8,132 bases of DNA, taken from NCBI GenBank assembly GCA_011049495.1, contig DSBF01000256.1:1-8132 (forward strand), written 5' to 3'. The translations under genes and the position numbers were made by a program. Within the stretch, counting starts at the first letter, position 1; each line of letters opens with the position of its first letter. The stretch comes from Ignavibacteria bacterium. GTDB taxonomy: Bacteria; Bacteroidota; Ignavibacteria; Ignavibacteriales; Melioribacteraceae. Below the pieces are notes generated by a model that worked only from the letters and a program-made list of their open reading frames with translations, ran no database searches and was not told the DNA's origin. Below, in pieces: positions 1 through 6,849 of this stretch.

Positions 1-958
1 CTTGATACCCGCCCTTTAATTCAAATGTTATCATCCCGCCCGGAAGTTTGTGCTGTTTCTGACCAACATTATACTGCGGATGAGATTTAAGTCCGGGATA
101 ACGAACCCATTTTACTTTCGGATGTTCTTCCAAATATTTTGCAATTTTTATAGCGTTCTCTGTATGGCGTTCCATTCTTAATGCAAGTGTTTTAATTCCT
201 CGATGAACGAGAAATGCATTAAACGGATCAATTACACCACCAAGTTGATTTAATACTTTTCTAAAGTTCTTGTAAGATTGTTCGTCCTTAACAACGATAA
301 TGCCTCCCACAACATCGGCATGACCATTTAAAAATTTTGTTAAACTGTGAACCACGACATCGGCACCTAATGTAATCGGCTTCTGTAACGCAGGGCTCAT
401 AAATGTATTGTCTACAACAACCTTTATATTGTTTGCATGTGCAATTTTTGATACTTCTTCTATATCGGTTATTTCAAGAGTCGGGTTGCCCGGTGTTTCT
501 AAATAAATAACTTTTGTATTCGATCTTATAGCTTCTCTAACATCTTCTATGTTTGAACCGGAAACATATGTTGTTTCGATATCGAAACGAGAAAATACCG
601 TACTTAACAATGTGGCTGTCGGACCATAAACAGATTTTGAACAGACAACATGATCACCGGCGTTAAGAAGTGTTGCAAGCGCGGTATGAATAGCTGCCAT
701 TCCGCTTGCGCAACCAAGAGCTTTATAACCTTCTTCCAAATCGGCAATCGCATCTTCCATTGCTTCTATTGTCGGATTCGACATTCTCGTGTAAATGTAA
801 CCTTTTTCTTCACCTTTGAACAATGCTGCTCCATGAGATGTGCTCTCAAACTTAAATGTAGATGTTTGATAAATCGGGGGAACAACAGGTCCGTATTGAT
901 ATTCTTTAATTCCTGAGTGCACACACTTAGATTCGATATTGGGGTTTTTATGTGACAT
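1..958 (-). CDS. PLP-dependent Cys/Met-metabolism enzyme (methionine gamma-lyase / cystathionine gamma-synthase type), C-terminus cut by window edge
   Basis: Partial gene: 319 complete codons are present, and about 75 C-terminal residues are missing compared with the usual 390-400. The family (fold-type I, Cys/Met metabolism) handles sulfur amino acids by gamma-elimination or gamma-replacement in the cytoplasm. Visible marks are YTRMSNPT (Tyr56 and Arg58, which reach the PLP phosphate of the partner subunit), the SGM phosphate loop at 85-87, Tyr111 in YGPT (stacks on PLP), Asp183 in VVDNTF (bonds the pyridine nitrogen), and Lys208 in HSLTKFLNGH (Schiff-base lysine with Ser205 and Thr207). The ATG at 958 is preceded by AGGTGA four bases upstream. 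Methionine gamma-lyases usually have Cys where Pro113 stands, so the exact reaction is open: lyase, cystathionine gamma-synthase, or O-acylhomoserine sulfhydrylase. The family call is firm and the substrate is not. It sits 61 nt behind gyrA, separated by a terminator, so it is probably functionally unrelated to the gyrase operon. Confidence 0.9.
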   Translation of the reverse strand, partial: MSHKNPNIESKCVHSGIKEYQYGPVVPPIYQTSTFKFESTSHGAALFKGEEKGYIYTRMSNPTIEAMEDAIADLEEGYKALGCASGMAAIHTALATLLNAGDHVVCSKSVYGPTATLLSTVFSRFDIETTYVSGSNIEDVREAIRSNTKVIYLETPGNPTLEITDIEEVSKIAHANNIKVVVDNTFMSPALQKPITLGADVVVHSLTKFLNGHADVVGGIIVVKDEQSYKNFRKVLNQLGGVIDPFNAFLVHRGIKTLALRMERHTENAIKIAKYLEEHPKVKWVRYPGLKSHPQYNVGQKQHKLPGGMITFELKGGYQ

Positions 959-962
959 GATT

Positions 963-968
963 TCACCT
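963..968 (-). promoter_or_regulatory. Shine-Dalgarno site of the PLP enzyme gene
   Basis: AGGTGA (within AAAGGTGA) lies four bases before the ATG at 958. The same hexamer at the same four-base spacing precedes gyrB, so it looks like the standard strong ribosome binding site in this genome and it fixes the start. Confidence 0.75.
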
Positions 969-984
969 TTAAATTATTTTAAAC

Positions 985-1016
985 GAAAAAAGGCTGACCT
1001 AATCGATCAGCCTTTT
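985..1016 (-). terminator. Rho-independent terminator after gyrA
   Basis: Read on the minus strand, a perfect 10-bp stem (AAAAGGCTGA pairing with TCAGCCTTTT) encloses a 9-nt loop and is followed by a T-run. The stem begins 3 nt after the gyrA TAG stop. It probably ends the dnaN-to-gyrA transcript. In the other direction the T-run is only four bases, so plus-strand termination would be weaker. Only 26 nt remain between the T-run and the next start codon. Confidence 0.88.
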
Positions 1017-1019
1017 ACT

Positions 1020-3467
1020 CTATTCTTTTAGTTTTTGATCTTCTTCTTCACTTACAACTCTTGCAATATCTGCAATTTGATCGCCTTCGTTCAATCTGAT
1101 TAGACGAACTCCCGATGTGTTTCTTCCCCTAACTCTTATGTTGTTAACTCCCTGTCGAATAATCATCCCTTTTACGGTCATAATTACCAACTCATCGTTG
1201 TCATTTACCTGCATAATGGAAATCATCTTACCGTTCTTATCACCGGTTTTTACTGTAATTATACCTTTACCGCCGCGTTTGGTAATTCTATAATCGTTGA
1301 GATCGGAACGCTTACCGTAGCCCTTGTCGGTTGCAACAAGAAGCGTGGTAGCGTGCTTAACCGAGATACCGCCTATGACTTTATCTCCTTTGCCTAGTCT
1401 AATTCCTCTAACACCGGTGGCGGTTCTTCCCATATTTCTAACATCATTTTCGTTGAATCTAATAGCCATTCCGTTATGTGTTCCGATAATTATATCTTGT
1501 GTTCCGTCGGTAACCCTAACTTCTATTAACCTATCTTCCTTAGAAAGATTAATCGCTTGTATTCCACCCTTTCGTACATTTGAATAAGCGCTTAGAACTG
1601 TTTTTTTGACAGTGCCGTTTTCGGTAAACATCAATAAATATTTATCATCTGTAAATTCTTTTACGCTTATAAATGCTGTGATGAGTTCGGATTTATCTTT
1701 TTCAATAAGGTTTAATATCGATCTACCTCTTGATGCTCTTCCTCCTTCGGGAATTTCATGAACTTTAAGCCAGTAACATTTTCCTTTGTCGGTAAAGAAC
1801 ATTATGTAATGATGTGTTGACGCAATAAACATGTGCTCTATGAAATCTTCGTCTTTTGTACCGGCGCCGGTAATACCTTTACCGCCGCGCGATTGTTTGC
1901 GATATCCGCTTACCGGAAATCTTTTAATAAATCCGCTGTGAGAAATAGTTACAACAACATCTTCTTCGGCTATAATATCTTTTATATCGAATTCTTTGAA
2001 ATCGTAAACTATTTCTGTTCTTCTTTCATCGCCGTATTTATCTTTTAACTCAATCAATTCTTCTTTAATTATATTCTTTCGCTTCTTTTCGTCCGCTAAA
2101 ATTGTTTTGAGTCTTTCTATAAGTTTAATAGTTTCTTTGTATTCGTCTTCTATTTTCTTTCTTTCGAGACCTGTTAATCTTTGCAGTCTCATATCTAGAA
2201 TAGCTTTTGCCTGAGCTGCCGACAGCTTAAACTTCTTCATTAAGTTGGCTTGAGCAATGTTTACGTCTCTTGATTTTTTTATCGTTTCAATTACTTCGTC
2301 AATATTATCAAGAGCAATTATATAGCCTTCCAAAATGTGCGCTCTTTTTTCGGCTGCATCAAGATCAAATTTTGTTCTTTTAACAAGAACATCCATTCTA
2401 TGATCTAAAAAGTGCTTCATCATTTCATGAAGAGTAAGCACTTTCGGTTGACCGTTGACAAGAGCAAGCATAATAACGCCGAATGTTACCTGCATTTGAG
2501 TATGCTTGAACAACTGGTTTAATATAACAGCCGGCTGACCAGTCTTTTTTAATTCTATGACTATTCTTAATCCGTCTCTATCCGATTCATCTCTAATGTT
2601 GGAAATATCATTGATCTTGCCTTCTCTTACAAGGTCGGCAATTTTTTCAATCAAATTTGCTTTATTAACCTGGTAAGGAATTTCCGTAATTATAATATTT
2701 TCCCGGTCGTTTTTTTGAACTTCTATATTTGCTTTAGCTCTTACAACAATTCTTCCTCTTCCCGTTAGATAAGCTTCTCTAACACCTTCATAGCCGTAAA
2801 TAATTCCGCCGGTTGGAAAATCCGGGGCTTTTACAAATTTTATTAGATCCTCGGTCTTGCAGCCCAATTTATCGATAAGATAGACAAGACCGTCAATAAC
2901 ATCGCTTAGGTTGTGTGGGGGAATGTTGGTTGCCATACCAACAGCAATACCGCTGGCGCCGTTTACTAATAAATTAGGAAGATACGATGGAAGAACCGTT
3001 GGTTCCTGAAGTGATTCGTCGAAGTTCGGAACAAAGTGTACGGTGTTCTTATCAAGATCGCGAAGCATTGTTTCGGCTATTCTAGCCATACGTGCTTCGG
3101 TATAACGCATTGCTGCGGGTGAATCACCGTCTATTGAACCAAAGTTTCCTTGTCCGTCAACCAAAGGATACCGGAGCGAAAAATCCTGAACCATTCTAAC
3201 CATTGTATCATACACGGCACTATCGCCATGGGGGTGATATTTACCGAGTACTTCACCAACTATTCTTGCGGATTTTTTGTACGGTTTATTAAATGCAACT
3301 CCAAGTTCATGCATTCCGAAAAGAACTCTTCTATGAACCGGTTTTAGTCCGTCTCTAACATCCGGCAATGCTCTTGCAACAATAACCGACATTGCATAAT
3401 CTATATATGACGACTTCATTTCTTCTTCTAAAGCGACCGGTGCTATTTTTTCAAAAATTGTAGCCAT
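1020..3467 (-). CDS. gyrA: DNA gyrase subunit A
   Basis: The cleaving and wrapping subunit of type II topoisomerase gyrase (A2B2), which adds negative supercoils using ATP hydrolysed by GyrB. At 815 aa it has normal length. The N-terminal winged-helix region holds catalytic Tyr122 in AAMRYTEAR. The quinolone-resistance region HPHGDSAVYD carries Ser83 and Asp87; these residues and Tyr122 have the same numbers as in E. coli and are the susceptible types. The coiled-coil and tower region follows, ending near LTGLE. The C-terminal beta-pinwheel carries a GyrA box, QSRGGKG at 525-531, which separates it from ParC; one position differs from the common Q(R/K)RGG(R/K)G. A second RGGKG lies at 731-735. 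The tail is short and acidic. The ATG at 3467 has only an A/G-rich leader and no clear Shine-Dalgarno site; the N-terminus matches the family. It lies 27 nt after gyrB and is probably co-transcribed with it. Confidence 0.98.
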   Translation of the reverse strand: MATIFEKIAPVALEEEMKSSYIDYAMSVIVARALPDVRDGLKPVHRRVLFGMHELGVAFNKPYKKSARIVGEVLGKYHPHGDSAVYDTMVRMVQDFSLRYPLVDGQGNFGSIDGDSPAAMRYTEARMARIAETMLRDLDKNTVHFVPNFDESLQEPTVLPSYLPNLLVNGASGIAVGMATNIPPHNLSDVIDGLVYLIDKLGCKTEDLIKFVKAPDFPTGGIIYGYEGVREAYLTGRGRIVVRAKANIEVQKNDRENIIITEIPYQVNKANLIEKIADLVREGKINDISNIRDESDRDGLRIVIELKKTGQPAVILNQLFKHTQMQVTFGVIMLALVNGQPKVLTLHEMMKHFLDHRMDVLVKRTKFDLDAAEKRAHILEGYIIALDNIDEVIETIKKSRDVNIAQANLMKKFKLSAAQAKAILDMRLQRLTGLERKKIEDEYKETIKLIERLKTILADEKKRKNIIKEELIELKDKYGDERRTEIVYDFKEFDIKDIIAEEDVVVTISHSGFIKRFPVSGYRKQSRGGKGITGAGTKDEDFIEHMFIASTHHYIMFFTDKGKCYWLKVHEIPEGGRASRGRSILNLIEKDKSELITAFISVKEFTDDKYLLMFTENGTVKKTVLSAYSNVRKGGIQAINLSKEDRLIEVRVTDGTQDIIIGTHNGMAIRFNENDVRNMGRTATGVRGIRLGKGDKVIGGISVKHATTLLVATDKGYGKRSDLNDYRITKRGGKGIITVKTGDKNGKMISIMQVNDNDELVIMTVKGMIIRQGVNNIRVRGRNTSGVRLIRLNEGDQIADIARVVSEEEDQKLKE

Positions 3468-3494
3468 TTATTTATTCTCTTTTTTCTTTTGTTA

Positions 3495-5441
3495 TCAAAT
3501 ATCCAAATTAGCGTACTTAGCATGTTTTTCTATCCACGCCCTTCTTGGTTCAACTTGATCTCCCATAAGGGTTTCAAATATTTTATTTGTTTCAACTCCT
3601 TCAAGTGTTACTTGTAAAAGAGTTCTGGTTTCGGGGTTCATTGTTGTTTCCCATAACTGTTCGGGATTCATTTCTCCCAAACCTTTGTATCGTGATAGAG
3701 TAACACCTTTTGGTGTTCCATCTTCATCAATTTCTTCTGATTTTCCGTTACTTCTAAATCTTTTTATAATTCTGTCTCTTTCTTCGTCATCGTAAGCATA
3801 ATGTTCTTCTTTTCCTTTTTTGATTTTATACAAAGGTGGTTGAGCTATGTAAACTCTTCCTGTAGCGATAAGTTCTTTCATATGACGATAGAGGAAGGTT
3901 AATAGCAATGTTCTAATATGACTTCCATCAACGTCGGCATCAGTCATTATAATAACTTTGCCGTAGCGAGATTTTTCGGGATCGAAATCCGGACCGACCC
4001 CGGCACCTATAGCCGAAATCATTGCACGGATTTCCGTGTTTTCTAAAACTTTATTAATCTTTGCTTTTTCTACGTTAAGTATTTTTCCTTTTATAGGAAG
4101 AATCGCTTGAAACCTTCTATCTCTGCCTTGCTTTGCAGAACCCCCGGCTGAGTCTCCCTCAACAATATAGATTTCACAGTGTTCGGGGTCGCTGATTGAA
4201 CAATCTGCGAGCTTACCCGGAAGATTCATAGTATCAAGAGCATTTTTTCTTCTAATAAGATCCCGAGCTTTTCTTGCTGCTTCACGAGCTTCTGCTGCTC
4301 TTTTACATTTATCGATTATCTTTCTGGCAACCGATGGATTTTCTTCGAGATATTCAGCAAGTTTTTCACCAACCAATGTTTCAACGGCAGATTTAACTTC
4401 GCTGTTACCGAGTTTTGTTTTTGTTTGCCCTTCAAACTGCGGTTCCATTACCTTTATAGAAACAACCGCTGTTAAGCCTTCTCTAAAGTCGTCGCCGGTT
4501 AAAGTTATTTTGCTGTTTTCTTTTATTAAATTGTTTTTGTAAGCATAATTGTTAAATGTTCTTGTTAAAGCAGTTTTAAAACCAACAAGGTGTGTTCCGC
4601 CTTCAATGGTACTTATGTTGTTAACATATGTATGAATATTTTCTGAATAAGCGTCGCTATATTCGAATGCTATTTCAACCGGAACTCCGTCTTTTTCTCC
4701 TTCGATAAAAATCGGTTTATGAAATGCATTTCTTGTTTCGTCTAAATATTTAACGAACTCTACTATACCGCCTTTAAACCTAAATTTTTCTTCTAAATTT
4801 TCGGCTTCATCTCTTATTGTAATTGTTACGGTTTTGTTTAAGTAAGCAAGTTCTCTCATTCTCTCTGCAAGGGTTTCGAAGTTGAACTTAGTTACTTTAA
4901 ATATTTCTTCATCCGGCTTAAATGTTACAACAGTTCCAGTTTCGTTTCTTTTTGCTTTTCCTAATTTCTTAACTGGTCCGGTTGGTATGCCTGTCCGGTA
5001 TTCTTGGAAAAAAACTTCACCATCACGCTTGACTTCAACCTTACACCACTCGGATAAAGCATTAACAACCGAAACACCAACGCCGTGGAGACCGCCGGAA
5101 ACTTTGTAGGAGTCTTTGTCAAACTTACCACCTGCGTGGAGCACTGTCATAACAACTTCGAGAGCAGAGCGTTTTTCTTCGGGGTGTATATCAACAGGAA
5201 CTCCTCTTCCCCTGTCTTCAACAGTTACGCTGCCGTCTTTGTTTATTGTTACGTTTATCGTATCATTATAACCGGCTAATGCTTCGTCAATACTGTTATC
5301 AACAACTTCATTAACAAGATGATGAAGCCCTCTCGAACTTACGTCGCCTATATACATTGCGGGTCTTTTGCGTACTGCTTCTAAACCTTTTAATATATTT
5401 ATGTTTTTCGCAGTGTAATTATTTTCAACTGTTTTTGCCAC
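3495..5441 (-). CDS. gyrB: DNA gyrase subunit B
   Basis: The ATPase subunit of gyrase. At 648 aa it is the short form, lacking the roughly 165-residue insert of the E. coli protein. The GHKL ATPase domain shows Glu45 (general base) and Asn49 in NEVVDNSIDEA, Asp76 in EDRGRGVP, and the lid motif GGLHGVG at 116-122. The transducer domain has the QTK loop at 339-341, with Lys341 contacting the gamma phosphate. The TOPRIM domain has EGDSAGGSAKQGRDR from Glu428 and DADVDGSH with Asp501, Asp503 and Asp505 for metal binding. The C-terminus ends in the typical NLDI. The start codon is GTG: an in-frame TAA lies immediately before it, and the first downstream Met is residue 29, inside the conserved KRPAMYIG. 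ParE is the main alternative, but linkage to recF and to a gyrA with a GyrA box favours gyrB. Confidence 0.97.
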   Translation of the reverse strand: MAKTVENNYTAKNINILKGLEAVRKRPAMYIGDVSSRGLHHLVNEVVDNSIDEALAGYNDTINVTINKDGSVTVEDRGRGVPVDIHPEEKRSALEVVMTVLHAGGKFDKDSYKVSGGLHGVGVSVVNALSEWCKVEVKRDGEVFFQEYRTGIPTGPVKKLGKAKRNETGTVVTFKPDEEIFKVTKFNFETLAERMRELAYLNKTVTITIRDEAENLEEKFRFKGGIVEFVKYLDETRNAFHKPIFIEGEKDGVPVEIAFEYSDAYSENIHTYVNNISTIEGGTHLVGFKTALTRTFNNYAYKNNLIKENSKITLTGDDFREGLTAVVSIKVMEPQFEGQTKTKLGNSEVKSAVETLVGEKLAEYLEENPSVARKIIDKCKRAAEAREAARKARDLIRRKNALDTMNLPGKLADCSISDPEHCEIYIVEGDSAGGSAKQGRDRRFQAILPIKGKILNVEKAKINKVLENTEIRAMISAIGAGVGPDFDPEKSRYGKVIIMTDADVDGSHIRTLLLTFLYRHMKELIATGRVYIAQPPLYKIKKGKEEHYAYDDEERDRIIKRFRSNGKSEEIDEDGTPKGVTLSRYKGLGEMNPEQLWETTMNPETRTLLQVTLEGVETNKIFETLMGDQVEPRRAWIEKHAKYANLDI

Positions 5442-5445
5442 TTAC

Positions 5446-5458
5446 TCACCTATTCCTT
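5446..5458 (-). promoter_or_regulatory. Ribosome binding site(s) of gyrB before a GTG start
   Basis: Two purine-rich motifs precede the GTG: AGGTGA four bases upstream (5446-5451) and AAGGA twelve bases upstream (5454-5458). AGGTGA has the same spacing as in the PLP enzyme gene and is probably the working site. It supports initiation at the GTG, whose upstream neighbour codon is an in-frame stop. Confidence 0.6.
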
Positions 5459-5464
5459 AATTGG

Positions 5465-5746
5465 CTAAATAAATTTTACTTTCTTAATTACTTCTTTGCC
5501 CATAAACTTGTTTAGTTTGGAAATTATCTTCTCTTTGTTAAGATTTAACTCGCTTCTCCAAACAGAGTTTTCGGCATGTATAAAAAGAATATTGTTTTCG
5601 AACTTTTTTGCTTTTGCAACACTTTTTAGTTCCGGGAAAACTTCATGAAATTCATCAACTACCGTGTAACCGTCTACTGCTGTTTTAAATTTCTTGAAAG
5701 TTATTTCTTCATCTAATATTTCCGATATACTTTTATAACTTTTCAT
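5465..5746 (-). CDS. dciA: DUF721 protein, DciA-type replicative helicase operator
   Basis: A small protein of 93 aa if started at the ATG at 5746. The frame is also open to a TTG at 5767, which would give 100 aa. The second half fits DUF721: EVFPEL where the family often has a Trp, then a short strand (NNILFIHAEN), the hallmark SVWRSEL with Trp63, a helix (KEKIISKLNKF), and the GKEVIKKVKF end. DUF721 proteins of the DciA type act with the replicative helicase DnaB in bacteria lacking DnaC/DnaI loaders. Rv0004 of M. tuberculosis holds the same place between recF and gyrB. The ATG overlaps the recF end by 14 nt, and neither start has a good Shine-Dalgarno site, so translational coupling to recF is likely. 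It lacks the long N-terminal extension of actinobacterial versions. The family call is good; the helicase role is inferred from family and position. Confidence 0.8.
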   Translation of the reverse strand: MKSYKSISEILDEEITFKKFKTAVDGYTVVDEFHEVFPELKSVAKAKKFENNILFIHAENSVWRSELNLNKEKIISKLNKFMGKEVIKKVKFI

Positions 5747-6848
5747 ACGAGGTGCTGCCGTTGTCAACTTTTATAATCAAGTTACCGTTGTCGGTGTATA
5801 ATTTTTCTAACCTTCCGAAATCAGTCATAGTAATAAAAGCTTGCCCGATTTCTCTCAAATAATCACTTATTTTCTGAGCCCGGTAGGTATCAAGTTCCCC
5901 GAAAACATCGTCCATTAAAAATATCGGTGTAATTCCTTTTTTGTCTTTAATAAAGAAAAATTCTCCGAAGCGTAACGCTATTTGAAAAGTTTTATGCTGA
6001 CCTTGCGAGCCGTATTTTCTTAATTCCATTCCGTTAACCGTAAAAAGAAAATCATCTCTGTGTGGTCCAATCAAATTTGCAGCTCTTCGAATTTCGTTTT
6101 CTCTTTCTTCTTTAAGTAAGTTGATAAACCTTTTTTCAATCTGATCATTATTATTACAAAAGAAAAGATATTCTATAGCCGGTGTTTCTTTTTCTCCCAT
6201 AATTTTTTCGTAGGAACTTTTAAGGTATTCTTTGAACTCGTTGCAAAAATCTATTCTTTGTTTAATTAAATACGTTCCGTTTTTAACAAGCAGCTCTGTC
6301 CATGAATCAAGCTGCATAGCTAACGAGTTACTAAATCCCTCTCTTATTTCCGACAGTAATTGTGACCGCTGTTTCAAAATCCTGTTATAATCTAATAACG
6401 TTTTTAGGTATGTATCACTCGATTGTGAAATAACAGAGTCAACAAATTTCCTTCTTTCTGCTGGACTCCCCATTGTAATTGCATGGTCAAGTTGAATTAA
6501 AGTTACAACCGGAAATTTTCCTATTAAATCAGAGGCTTTACTAACCTTTTTTTCGTTTAATGAAGTATTTTTTTTGTTAGTTTCTTTAGAGAAGAGCAGT
6601 TGAACTTTATTTTCAACTTTTTCTTTGAAAAGTCCCTTAACTTCAAAATCATCTTTATTAAATGTAACTACTTCTTTATCTAAGGCTTGGTTAAGGTTTT
6701 TAGTTGTACATAAATAATATATAGCTTCCAAAATAGTTGTTTTTCCTTGTCCGTTACCGCCAACTATATAATTCAGTTTATCAGAAAATTTAAGAACCGT
6801 GTTAGTATGTAGTCTAAAACTAATTAACTCAAGTTCTTTTAAAACCAT
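5733..6848 (-). CDS. recF: DNA replication and repair protein RecF
   Basis: An SMC/ABC-type ATPase without a long coiled coil. With RecO and RecR it helps load RecA at single-strand gaps and at junctions of gapped DNA. The length (371 aa) is normal. The Walker A motif is GGNGQGKT at 30-37. The ABC signature is a variant, GSQGQHK at 280-286, where Ser281 and Gly283 occupy the key places. Walker B is FLMDDVFGELD, with Asp313/Asp314 and the D-loop Asp320. The ATG at 6848 lies one base after the dnaN TAG, and there is no well-placed Shine-Dalgarno site (an AAGG lies about 13 nt away), so termination-reinitiation from dnaN is likely. Its stop lies inside the start region of the dciA-type gene. Confidence 0.96.
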   Translation of the reverse strand: MVLKELELISFRLHTNTVLKFSDKLNYIVGGNGQGKTTILEAIYYLCTTKNLNQALDKEVVTFNKDDFEVKGLFKEKVENKVQLLFSKETNKKNTSLNEKKVSKASDLIGKFPVVTLIQLDHAITMGSPAERRKFVDSVISQSSDTYLKTLLDYNRILKQRSQLLSEIREGFSNSLAMQLDSWTELLVKNGTYLIKQRIDFCNEFKEYLKSSYEKIMGEKETPAIEYLFFCNNNDQIEKRFINLLKEERENEIRRAANLIGPHRDDFLFTVNGMELRKYGSQGQHKTFQIALRFGEFFFIKDKKGITPIFLMDDVFGELDTYRAQKISDYLREIGQAFITMTDFGRLEKLYTDNGNLIIKVDNGSTSYEKL

Positions 6849-6849
6849 T

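Noticed and set aside
650..916. Plus-strand open frame of 88 codons opposite the PLP enzyme gene
   Set aside because: It lies wholly antisense to a well-supported conserved gene, has a low-complexity Cys/Phe-rich product, and no family resemblance.
985..1016. The hairpin as part of a riboswitch or attenuator for the sulfur-metabolism gene
   Set aside because: It is a simple perfect stem with a T-run. There is no room for an aptamer such as SAM-type folds between gyrA and the next start.
1324..2048. Plus-strand open frames opposite gyrA (1324-1587 and 1833-2048)
   Set aside because: They are antisense shadows of a conserved gene, with hydrophobic composition from the complementary codons and no start signals.
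3491..3500. TTATCAAAT in the gyrB-gyrA junction as a DnaA box
   Set aside because: It has two mismatches at important positions and overlaps the gyrB stop and last codons.
4882..5279. Overlapping plus-strand open frames opposite gyrB
   Set aside because: They are antisense to the conserved ATPase domain and show no recognisable motif or ribosome binding site.
5296..5304. TTATCAACA, one mismatch from a DnaA box, on the plus strand
   Set aside because: It lies inside gyrB over codons of the conserved VVDNS segment and has no neighbouring boxes, so it is a coding coincidence.
1020..5441. The two topoisomerase genes as parC/parE rather than gyrA/gyrB
   Set aside because: A GyrA box is present in the C-terminal domain, and the pair is linked to dnaN and recF, the usual gyrase context.
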